Notes under the pieces: generated by a model
The model's database searches: none
The model's input: the letters and a program-made list of their open reading frames with translations, nothing else
Told to the model about the DNA's origin: nothing
Position numbers and translations under genes: made by a program
Assembly: GCA_035566895.1 (NCBI GenBank)
Contig: DATMQA010000214.1
Span: 1-36,744 of the forward strand
Direction of reading: 5' to 3'
Length of the DNA: 36,744 nt
Origin: DATMQA01 sp035566895
GTDB taxonomy: Bacteria > Verrucomicrobiota > Verrucomicrobiia > Limisphaerales > UBA8199
Part shown: piece after piece, positions 1 to 6,192 of the stretch
Position numbering within the stretch: the first letter of the stretch is position 1
Layout: each line of letters opens with the position of its first letter

Positions 1-240
1 GGTCGCCACCACCGCCGCCGCGACCACCTCGGTAACCACCACGGTCACCGCCGCGCCGGTCGCCGCCGCCGCGGTCGCCCCGGTAACCGCGGTCGCCGCC
101 GCGATCACCACCGCGGTCACCGCCGCGATGTTCGCCGCCACCACGATGTTCGCCGCCGCGCTCAGCACCGCGGTCGCCCTGGTCAGAGCGTTCGCCGCCG
201 GCAGCGGGTTCGCCAGCGGGGGGTTGGCCTTCGCCACCCA
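1..240 (-). repeat. Arg/Gly/Asp-rich repeat coding for the PNPase tail
   Basis: On the minus strand in the pnp frame this reads as successive RGGD, RGGE and RGY units (for example HRGGDRGGDRGGDRGYRGD), built from CGC-GGC-GGT-GAC-like codons. The plus strand therefore shows a monotonous cgccgcggt pattern. It is a coding repeat, not a CRISPR or satellite, because the frame of PNPase stays open through it. RG-rich tails of this type bind RNA in other proteins; that function here is inferred. Confidence 0.85.
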
Positions 241-2356
241 TGGCCTGGTCGCGCTCAGCCATGGCGGCGCGCCGGGAGAGGCGGACGCGGCCTTTTTCAT
301 CGACGCCGAGGCATTTGACCCAGATTTCATCGCCGAGTTTGACGATGTCTTCGGTCTGCTTGACGCGGAAGTTGGCGAGTTCGCTGATGTGGACCAGGCC
401 GTCGCGGCCGGGGAGGAATTCGACGAAGGCGCCGAATTCCTTGATGGTGACGACTTTACCGCGATAAATCTTGCCGAGCTCGGCTTCGGCGGTCATGCCG
501 GTGATGGCGTCGCGGGCGATCTTCATGCCCTCCTCGGAGACGGAGTAGATGTTGACGGTGCCGTCGTCTTCGATATTGATTTCGCAGCCGGATTCTTCGA
601 CGAGTTTCTTGATGTTCTTGCCGCCCGGGCCGATGAGGGCGCCGATCTTTTCGGGATTGATCTTGATGGTTTCGATGCGCGGGGCGTATTTGCTGATTTC
701 CTTGCGGGGTTCGGCGAGGGTCTTGGCCATTTCGGCGAGGATATGGAGGCGGGCGACGCGGGCTTTTTCGATGGCCTCGGTCATGAGGCTGTGGGGGATG
801 CCGGGGAGCTTGAGGTCGAGCTGGAAGCCGGTGATGCCCTTATCGGTGCCGGCGATTTTGCAATCCATGTCGCAAAAGGCGTCTTCCCAGCCGATGATGT
901 CGGTGAGGAGTTTGTAATTGGTGATTTTGTTTTGGGCGTCGTGCTCGGTGCAGAGGCCGATGCTGATGCCGCCGACGGGGCGGGTCAGGGGGACGCCGGC
1001 GTCCATGAGGGCGAGGGAGCCGCCGCAGACGGTGGCCATGGAGGTGGAGCCGTTGGACTCCATGATCTCGCTGGTGATGCGGATGGAGTAGGGATAGGTA
1101 TCGACGGGGACCATGGGCTCGAGGGAGCGTTCGGCCAGGGCGCCATGCCCGATCTCGCGCCGGCCGGGACCGCTGATGCGGCCGGTTTCGCCGACGGAGA
1201 AGTTGGGGAAGTTGTAATGGAGGATGAATTTTTTCTCGCTGGCGCCGCCGGTATAGGCATCGAACTCCTGGGCGTCTTCACCGGTGCCTAGGGTGCAAAG
1301 GGTGAGGGCCTGGGTTTCGCCGCGCTGGAAGAGGGCAGAGCCGTGGGCGCGGGGGAGGACACCGGTTTCGCTGTAGATGGCGCGGACGGTCTCCAAATCC
1401 CGCCCGTCGAGGCGTTTGCCTTGCTTCATGATCAAGGCGCGAACGGATTCCTTTTGGATGTAATAGAAGGCGTCTTTGAGGACGAACTCGGTCACTTTCT
1501 CCTCGCCGAATTTGGCGACGAGTTTCTTGCCGATTTCTTCGGTGATGGAGCTGACGGCGGATTCGCGGTCCATTTTGCCAGGGGTCAGCAGGGCGGTGAC
1601 GATGCGGTCGCCGGCGAGGGACTTGGCTTCGTTGAGGATTTCATCCGGAACGATGTTGAGGGTGATCTGGCGTTTGGGTTTCCCGGCGCGGGCGACGAGG
1701 TCTTTCTGGGCGGCAATGGTGGGCTGAATGGCTTCGTGGCCGAACTTGAGGGCGGCGTTGAAATCGGTTTCGGTAATTTCGTTGGCGGAGCCTTCATACA
1801 TGACGAGGTCGGTCTCGTTGCCGACATAGACGAGGTCGAGGTCGCTGTCGGCCATTTGGGTATGGGTGGGGTTGGCGATGAACTGGCCGTTGACGCGGCC
1901 GACGCGGACGGCGCCGATGGGCCCGGCCCAGGGGATGTCACTGAGCATGAGGGCGGCGGAGGCGCCGACCAGGGCCAGCATGTCGGGATCGTTTTCGCCA
2001 TCGGCGCTCAGGACGATGCCCTGGACCTGGACTTCGTTGTACCAGCCTTTGGGGAAAAGGGGCCGGATGGGGCGGTCGATGAGGCGGCAGGTGAGGATTT
2101 CTTTTTCGGTCGGGCGCCCTTCGCGTTTGAAGTAGCCGCCCGGGAACTTGCCGGCGGCGGCGGCCTTTTCGCGGTAATCGACGGTGAGGGGGAAGAAGTC
2201 CTGGCCTTGCTTGGCCTTGGCGGCGCCGACGGCGGCAATGATAACGATGGTTTCGCCAAGCTGGACGGTTACAGCGCCGTCAGCTTGTTTGGCGATTTTG
2301 CCGGTTTCAATAATGATCTGCTTGTCCCCAACGGGGGCGGTGGCTTTTTCTGACAT
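1..2356 (-). CDS. pnp: Polyribonucleotide nucleotidyltransferase (PNPase), 3' end off the window
   Basis: PNPase degrades RNA 3'-to-5' by phosphorolysis and is a core component of bacterial RNA decay. The minus frame is open from the ATG at 2356 to the left edge, at least 785 codons. Order seen: first RNase PH-like core from the N-terminus, with SDIPWAGPIGAVRVG; second core with the CDMDCKIAGT segment that matches the metal-binding Asp motif; KH domain with GPGG near 620-640; S1 domain with FGAFVEFLPGRDGLVHISEL near 420-480. After S1, from about base 240, comes a tail of Arg-Gly-Gly-Asp units that has not ended at base 1. Family members are usually about 700 residues, so the tail is an extension. 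The start is preceded by GGAAAGAG. It lies 212 bases behind rpsO in the common rpsO-pnp order and shares its promoter, unless one hides in the leader. Identity is very secure; the C-terminus is not visible. Confidence 0.97.
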   Translation of the reverse strand, partial: MSEKATAPVGDKQIIIETGKIAKQADGAVTVQLGETIVIIAAVGAAKAKQGQDFFPLTVDYREKAAAAGKFPGGYFKREGRPTEKEILTCRLIDRPIRPLFPKGWYNEVQVQGIVLSADGENDPDMLALVGASAALMLSDIPWAGPIGAVRVGRVNGQFIANPTHTQMADSDLDLVYVGNETDLVMYEGSANEITETDFNAALKFGHEAIQPTIAAQKDLVARAGKPKRQITLNIVPDEILNEAKSLAGDRIVTALLTPGKMDRESAVSSITEEIGKKLVAKFGEEKVTEFVLKDAFYYIQKESVRALIMKQGKRLDGRDLETVRAIYSETGVLPRAHGSALFQRGETQALTLCTLGTGEDAQEFDAYTGGASEKKFILHYNFPNFSVGETGRISGPGRREIGHGALAERSLEPMVPVDTYPYSIRITSEIMESNGSTSMATVCGGSLALMDAGVPLTRPVGGISIGLCTEHDAQNKITNYKLLTDIIGWEDAFCDMDCKIAGTDKGITGFQLDLKLPGIPHSLMTEAIEKARVARLHILAEMAKTLAEPRKEISKYAPRIETIKINPEKIGALIGPGGKNIKKLVEESGCEINIEDDGTVNIYSVSEEGMKIARDAITGMTAEAELGKIYRGKVVTIKEFGAFVEFLPGRDGLVHISELANFRVKQTEDIVKLGDEIWVKCLGVDEKGRVRLSRRAAMAERDQAMGGEGQPPAGEPAAGGERSDQGDRGAERGGEHRGGGEHRGGDRGGDRGGDRGYRGDRGGGDRRGGDRGGYRGGRGGGGGD

Positions 2357-2389
2357 AATGCTCTTTCCAATCCGCAGCCGCCGGGAAAC

Positions 2390-2421
2390 TTCAGTGAATC
2401 CCGAATAATTTCGGGACTGAA
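2390..2421 (-). promoter_or_regulatory. Stem-loop in the pnp leader
   Basis: TCCCGAA (2399-2405) pairs with TTCGGGA (2410-2416) across a TAAT loop. An outer stem TTCAG (2390-2394) pairs with CTGAA (2417-2421) around a four-base bulge. It ends 34 bases before the pnp start and has no T-run after it on the minus strand, so it is not a classical terminator. In E. coli a pnp leader hairpin is cut by RNase III and allows autoregulation; a similar role here is inferred. Confidence 0.5.
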
Positions 2422-2472
2422 TGAAATCACCCAGTGCAACGGAGCCTTTGTTTGTGCGCGAGAGTTAACACA

Positions 2473-2490
2473 GCGAACTGAGCCGTTCGC
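2473..2490 (-). promoter_or_regulatory. Short inverted repeat in the rpsO-pnp spacer
   Basis: GCGAAC (2473-2478) and GTTCGC (2485-2490) form a perfect six-base dyad around TGAGCC. It lies between the rpsO end and the pnp leader hairpin. It could be part of a structured leader or an operator; nothing in the sequence decides between them. Confidence 0.3.
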
Positions 2491-2523
2491 GCTTGCCAGC
2501 TCAATACAATTGAAAATGGTTTG

Positions 2524-2560
2524 GAACGCGCCCGCCGACAGGCTAAAGCGCGGGGCGTTC
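2524..2560 (-). terminator. Stem-loop just after rpsO, possible attenuator or processing site
   Basis: GAACGC plus CCC (2524-2533) pairs with GGG plus GCGTTC (2552-2560), with one bulged base, nine bases past the rpsO stop. On the minus strand it is followed only by a weak T-rich stretch (CATTTTCAATT), so termination would be partial at most. That fits a cotranscribed rpsO-pnp unit in which the hairpin tunes or stabilises the rpsO message. Confidence 0.35.
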
Positions 2561-2568
2561 GCCGGAAG

Positions 2569-2826
2569 TTACTTGCGCAGTTTGAGTTTTTTGGTAACTG
2601 CCTGATAGCGGCTGACATCGGTGATTTGCAGGTAATCCAGCAAACGCCGGCGCTGGCCGACCATCATGAGCAGCCCACGACGGGAACTGTGGTCTTTCTT
2701 GAACTTTTGGAGGTGGTCGGTCAGGTGATTGATGCGCTGGGTGAGCAACGCGATCTGCACATCTGCCGAACCGGTATCCTTCTCGTGGAGCTTAAAGTCG
2801 CCAATCGTTTTAGCTTTTTCTTGCAT
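2569..2826 (-). CDS. rpsO: 30S ribosomal protein S15 (uS15)
   Basis: S15 binds the central domain of 16S rRNA early in 30S assembly and contributes to a bridge to the 50S subunit. The 85-residue product is close to the usual 88-89 and carries the family core, including GSADVQIALLTQRINHLTDH, the HSSRRGLL segment, and the basic RRRLLDYL block. The N-terminus is slightly shorter than usual. The ATG at 2826 is preceded by AGAAG. pnp follows 212 bases downstream on the same strand, the classical gene order. A good promoter lies 45-73 bases upstream, giving a leader of about 38 bases. S15 represses its own message in several bacteria; no specific binding structure was found here. Confidence 0.97.
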   Translation of the reverse strand: MQEKAKTIGDFKLHEKDTGSADVQIALLTQRINHLTDHLQKFKKDHSSRRGLLMMVGQRRRLLDYLQITDVSRYQAVTKKLKLRK

Positions 2827-2870
2827 GTCTTCTGGTTAAACCAATCAATCTTCGTTAATACAATCGGTAA

Positions 2871-2899
2871 ATAGTAGTTTTCCGGGCGATCCCTGTAAA
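2871..2899 (-). promoter_or_regulatory. Sigma-70-type promoter for rpsO-pnp
   Basis: On the minus strand TTTACA (2899-2894) is followed after 17 bases by TACTAT (2876-2871). Both boxes are near consensus with ideal spacing. Transcription should start near 2864, giving a leader of about 38 bases to the rpsO ATG at 2826. It is one of the clearest promoters in the window. Confidence 0.65.
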
Positions 2900-2938
2900 G
2901 CTCTTTCGGAGGGGGAAAAATGGGGGGTGGGGGGAACC

Positions 2939-2970
2939 ATGGGAGGACAGAATCATGGGAGGACAGAATC
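2939..2970. repeat. Two tandem copies of a 16-base intergenic unit
   Basis: Two identical 16-base units beginning ATGGGAGGACAG occupy 2939-2954 and 2955-2970, between rpsO and mqnD, beside a G-rich run (2909-2934). No coding function is seen. It may be a fragment of a dispersed intergenic repeat; only a genome comparison can show that. Confidence 0.6.
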
Positions 2971-3012
2971 ACAAAGCCGATGAAACCGGGGAGCCGGAGT
3001 GATGGGTGGGTG

Positions 3013-3864
3013 TTACTGAACGAACTCCAGTTCCTGCCGATGGGGGAGCAAGCCGCGCTCGAAGGCCTGACCCAGGAAACGGCGGATGGATTCGCGGCCT
3101 TTTTCGCCATAATCCAGGGTCCAATGGTTGACATACATGCCGACGAATTTATCGGCCAGGTCACGGCCCATATCGCGCGCGTATTGTAACGCGTGCTGGA
3201 CGGCTTCGGGGCGGTGGGCGAGGCTGAACCGGATGCTGCTCGTAAGGATGTCTGAGATGTTCTTGCGCATAGGCGGTTCGAAGCGTTTGTGGATGACATT
3301 CCCCCCGAGGGGCAGGGGAAGGCCGTCATTTGCCCCGGCCCACCACGCGCCCAGATCGGCGCAGGCCTGCAAACCTTCATTTTGCCACGTCAATTGGCCT
3401 TCATGGATAATCAGGCCGACGTCCGCGTCGCCTGAGCGGACGGTTTTGAAGATCTGGTCGAAGGGGACAACGATGGAGTTGAACTCGACGGCCGGCCGGC
3501 CCAGCCAGAGCTGGAGGGCAAGGAAGGCGCTGGTCATCGTGCCCGGCACCGCGATCTTTTTACTGGCGATTTGGGCTTTGGAGAATTTCTCTTTGGCCAC
3601 CAACATCGGGCCGTAACCATCGCCCATGCTGGCGCCGCTGGGCAGCAAGGCATATTTATCGCTCACGTAAGCGTAGGCATGGATGCTGATGGCCGAGATG
3701 TCCAGTTCGCCCCGGGTCGCGCGTTCGTTAAGGGTTTGAATGTCCTGAAGGATGTGCTGGAATTTGAACTCCGGTGTCGGAATCAGCCCCGTGGCCAGGC
3801 CATAAAACATGAAAGCATCGTCGGGATCGGGCGAGTGGCCAAGGGTGAGAGTGCGCGGCGGCAT
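3013..3864 (-). CDS. mqnD: 1,4-dihydroxy-6-naphthoate synthase (MqnA/MqnD family)
   Basis: The MqnA/MqnD family acts in the futalosine route to menaquinone; MqnD converts cyclic dehypoxanthinylfutalosine to 1,4-dihydroxy-6-naphthoate. The protein (283 residues) opens with the MqnD-like LGHSPDPDDAFMFYGLA, followed by DISAISIHAYAYV and GDGYGPMLVA, and has the two-lobed periplasmic-binding-protein-like fold pattern. I prefer the ATG at 3864 because a promoter-like GTGACA-18-TAACCT ends seven bases before it, whereas a TTG at 3888 (eight more residues) would lie inside that promoter. No Shine-Dalgarno is visible for either. No other mqn gene is in the window. MqnA (chorismate dehydratase) is the alternative within the same family, but the SPDPDDAF motif favours MqnD. 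Confidence 0.82.
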   Translation of the reverse strand: MPPRTLTLGHSPDPDDAFMFYGLATGLIPTPEFKFQHILQDIQTLNERATRGELDISAISIHAYAYVSDKYALLPSGASMGDGYGPMLVAKEKFSKAQIASKKIAVPGTMTSAFLALQLWLGRPAVEFNSIVVPFDQIFKTVRSGDADVGLIIHEGQLTWQNEGLQACADLGAWWAGANDGLPLPLGGNVIHKRFEPPMRKNISDILTSSIRFSLAHRPEAVQHALQYARDMGRDLADKFVGMYVNHWTLDYGEKGRESIRRFLGQAFERGLLPHRQELEFVQ

Positions 3865-3871
3865 GGGGCCT

Positions 3872-3901
3872 AGGTTAAGGCGCGGCAAGGAGAAATGTCA
3901 C
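3872..3901 (-). promoter_or_regulatory. Candidate mqnD promoter placed for a leaderless message
   Basis: On the minus strand GTGACA (3901-3896), an 18-base spacer, then TAACCT (3877-3872). The ATG at 3864 begins seven bases after the -10 box, about where transcription should start, and no ribosome site is present. The -35 box lacks the consensus first T, so confidence is moderate. Confidence 0.4.
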
Positions 3902-3958
3902 GAGGCAAAGGAGGAAGCGGAAGAGAGGAGCCAAACGATTCGAGGAGGAGGAGGGGAA

Positions 3959-3996
3959 CAGTAATCAGTAATCAGTAGTCAGTAATCAGGGTCAGT
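3959..3996. repeat. Short tandem repeat of a CAGTAAT-like unit
   Basis: Seven-base units CAGTAAT, CAGTAAT, CAGTAGT, CAGTAAT run from 3959 to 3986 and degenerate into CAGGGT/CAGTGG. They lie in the 217-base spacer between mqnD and the CBM48 gene, next to a purine-rich stretch (3896-3957). No gene is present there. Slippage-type simple repeat or remnant of a dispersed intergenic repeat. Confidence 0.55.
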
Positions 3997-4033
3997 GGCC
4001 GCGGTCCAAAACAGAGGACGAGGAGGAGGAACT

Positions 4034-4080
4034 AAAAAAACGCGTGGGCACCACCAGCCACTCCATGGTGATGCCCACGC
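4034..4080 (-). terminator. Strong intrinsic terminator of the CBM48 gene
   Basis: A 15-base stem with a single mismatch (4042-4056 with 4066-4080, arms beginning GCGTGGGCA) closes a nine-base loop. On the minus strand it is followed at once by seven Ts (4040-4034). It lies 26 bases past the stop of the CBM48 gene, the classical placement. This is the best intrinsic terminator in the window. Confidence 0.85.
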
Positions 4081-4105
4081 CCCAACTACGCTCGCCCTTT
4101 CGCCC

Positions 4106-4573
4106 TTACTCCGAAACGGTCAGAACAGAATTCTTCCCGCCAAAGGGGTTTTGGACGCTTTCCTTGGCGTTCGGGTCCGGCAGCCATTGGCCGTCCACTA
4201 CAAAAAGGTATTCGTATTTGCCCGGGTTGACCGCCAAGTCGCCCACCCAGCGCCCATTGCCGAGGGGCATGAGCGGTGTCTGCTCCGGTTTCCAACCGTT
4301 GAACGAGCCGGCGACGCAAACCTTCTTTGCGCCGGGTTTCACCAGCTCCAGCGAGATGCGAGCGCCTTTGGACGTCGCGGGCTTGAGCTGCGCCGGTTGC
4401 ACCGGCTGGGCTTTGATGGGAGCCACTGGCAGCGGCAAAATCTTGACGGGAGACGGCTCGACCGGCTCAGTTTTCACTGGCGGCAACGCAAGCGTCGGAG
4501 CGGGTTTCGCAGGCTCGGGTTTAACCGGCGGGTTTTTCAATTTTCGACTGGTGGTCTTAATCATAGTTACCAT
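4106..4573 (-). CDS. Small Pro-rich protein with C-terminal glycogen-binding (CBM48) domain
   Basis: The product (about 155 residues) has a basic, Pro/Lys/Val-rich first half (repeated PVKxEP and PxPV units) and a C-terminal domain of the CBM48/AMPK-beta glycogen-binding type. That domain shows VCVAGSFNGWKPEQTPLMPL, then GRWVGDLAVNPGKYEYLFVV and a final NPFGGKNSVLTV, including the conserved aromatic and Gly positions of the starch/glycogen-binding surface. No catalytic domain, signal peptide or membrane segment is visible, so it is probably a stand-alone cytoplasmic carbohydrate-binding or scaffolding protein; the partner is unknown. Starts at 4573 and 4564 are both possible, and a TTG at 4603 less so; none has a clear ribosome site. 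It is monocistronic, ending in a strong terminator, with the next gene divergent. Confidence 0.75.
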   Translation of the reverse strand: MVTMIKTTSRKLKNPPVKPEPAKPAPTLALPPVKTEPVEPSPVKILPLPVAPIKAQPVQPAQLKPATSKGARISLELVKPGAKKVCVAGSFNGWKPEQTPLMPLGNGRWVGDLAVNPGKYEYLFVVDGQWLPDPNAKESVQNPFGGKNSVLTVSE

Positions 4574-4813
4574 TAAAACAAACTTGTCCGCTGCAACGTT
4601 CAAAAAAACCTGTCAGACGGCAGAGGCCTAGCAGGGGTCGTGCCGGTTCGGAGATTTCTGCGTTCTCCTGATGAATTCCCGCGAAAAATGGCCGCAGTCG
4701 CCCTCTTTTTCCTTGGTGTCCTGCGCGAAGCGATGTCTGCTTTTGCACAAGCTGGAAAAAGATCTTCGGTCGAGCGCGATGGCAACGCCATTGGGGGCCA
4801 GTAAAGTGCAGTG

Positions 4814-4842
4814 TTTACATTTTTCGGCTGCAATGAGACGAT
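4814..4842 (+). promoter_or_regulatory. Candidate promoter for the Gfo/Idh/MocA-HEAT pair
   Basis: TTTACA (4814-4819), 17 bases, GACGAT (4837-4842). The -35 box is good, the -10 box poor (three of six). A start near 4849 would leave a 39-base leader with GAGG five bases before the ATG at 4888. The rest of the 314-base divergent spacer (4574-4887) shows no gene. Confidence 0.3.
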
Positions 4843-4887
4843 GCGCTAGCCCGATGACTTCGAACCCGCCTGATTTTTGAGGCCGCT

Positions 4888-6186
4888 ATGCAATCCCTGT
4901 GTTTCTCTCCTTTAAACCGCCGCCAGTTCCTGCGCCGCGCCGCGACTGCTGCGGCCCTGCCCATCGTCGTTCCGGGCTCGGTCCTCGGCCTGAACGGCGC
5001 CGTTGCGCCGAGCAACCGCATTGTGTTCGGTGGGATTGGCATCGGGAATCGCGCCCGGGCAATTCTGCCGAACTTTCTTTCGTTTAAAGAAATTCACTTT
5101 CGGGCCGTCAGCGATTGTCGTGAGGAGCGGCTGAAATCGGCCAAGGAGCTGGTGGACCGCCACTACGGCAACCCGGACTGCCTGGCGCAGCCGGATTTTC
5201 GAGAACTGCTGGCGCGGGCCGACGTGGACGCGGTATTGATCGCCACGGGGAATCGATGGCATGGCCTGGGCTCGATTTATGCCGCCCGCGCGGGCAAAGA
5301 CATTTATTGCGAGAAACCAGTGAGCCTGACCATCGCCGAGGGGCGGAAGTTGGTCGAGACGTGCCGCCGTTACGGCACGATTTACCAGGCCGGCACGCAA
5401 CGCCGGTCCACTGCCTCCTACCGGTTCGCCCGGGAAATGGTGCGCCAGGGAAAAATCGGGCGCCTGCGCACGGTCGAGATGCAGGTTTGGACCGGGCCAG
5501 CCATTCCCCAGGAAAAAGCGGTGGCCGTGCCTCCGGGCTGGAACTACGATATTTGGCTTGGCCAGACGCCCTGGCACCCCTTCGTGCCGGGGCGTGTCAA
5601 CTCCTGGCAATATTTCTGGGATACCGCCGATGGGATCATTGCAGACATGGGCTGCCATTACACCGACCAGATGCAATGGGCCCTGGGCGCGGACGACACG
5701 GGTCCCGTGGAATTCGAGGCCCAGGGCGAATTTCCCGACCCGGCGAAGTTCTGCAGCGATGCTCCGCTTACGGGCGCCGGTCGTTGCGGCTACGCCAATG
5801 GCGTTGCCGGGGTGATGTATCAGCGCGGCGAATTCAAAGACCGCTATCTACGTTTCATCGGGGACGAGGGTTGGATCCAGGTCGATGATGAAACCGATGT
5901 GGTGACGGCCGAACCCAAATCCATTCTGAGTCTCAAGGACACCGGCGGGGCCGGTTGGGGCGATGCCTCCGGCCACGTCCGCAACCTGCTCCAGTGCATC
6001 CGTAGCCGGACGCCGGCGATGTGCCAGCCGGAAGTGGCGCATCGGGCGATGACCATTTGCCAGGCATGGAGCATCAGCCTCCGCCTGGGCCGGAAACTGC
6101 GTTGGGACCCGGTTACGGAACGGTTCGACAGCGAGGAGGCCAACCGAATGCTTTACCGAGAACCCCGGGCGCCCTGGCGAGCGTGA
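4888..6186 (+). CDS. Tat-exported Gfo/Idh/MocA family oxidoreductase
   Basis: Members of this family oxidise or epimerise sugars and cyclitols with a tightly bound NAD(P). The 432-residue protein starts with a twin-arginine signal (RRQFLRR at 11-17, then an Ala/Leu-rich stretch), so it is exported folded with its cofactor. The Rossmann nucleotide loop FGGIGIGN is at about 47-54 and the hallmark EKP is at 142-144 (CEKPVSLT). The C-terminal half has the PGWNYDIWLGQTPWHPF and DMGCHYTDQMQWALG segments typical of the large family found in verrucomicrobia and planctomycetes. GAGG sits five bases before the ATG. The HEAT-repeat gene follows after six bases, so they are probably cotranscribed. Substrate cannot be told from sequence. 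Confidence 0.93.
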   Translation: MQSLCFSPLNRRQFLRRAATAAALPIVVPGSVLGLNGAVAPSNRIVFGGIGIGNRARAILPNFLSFKEIHFRAVSDCREERLKSAKELVDRHYGNPDCLAQPDFRELLARADVDAVLIATGNRWHGLGSIYAARAGKDIYCEKPVSLTIAEGRKLVETCRRYGTIYQAGTQRRSTASYRFAREMVRQGKIGRLRTVEMQVWTGPAIPQEKAVAVPPGWNYDIWLGQTPWHPFVPGRVNSWQYFWDTADGIIADMGCHYTDQMQWALGADDTGPVEFEAQGEFPDPAKFCSDAPLTGAGRCGYANGVAGVMYQRGEFKDRYLRFIGDEGWIQVDDETDVVTAEPKSILSLKDTGGAGWGDASGHVRNLLQCIRSRTPAMCQPEVAHRAMTICQAWSISLRLGRKLRWDPVTERFDSEEANRMLYREPRAPWRA

Positions 6187-6192
6187 TTAATT

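Noticed and set aside
1..130. Monotonous cgccgcggt-type repeat as a possible CRISPR or satellite
   Set aside because: It has no unique spacers and encodes in-frame RGGD units at the end of pnp.
128..2353. Long plus-strand open frames of 387 and 336 codons (128-1291 and 1343-2353)
   Set aside because: They are antisense shadows of pnp. Their Gly/Ala/Asp/Phe-rich make-up is typical of GC-rich antisense frames, while the minus frame is an intact PNPase.
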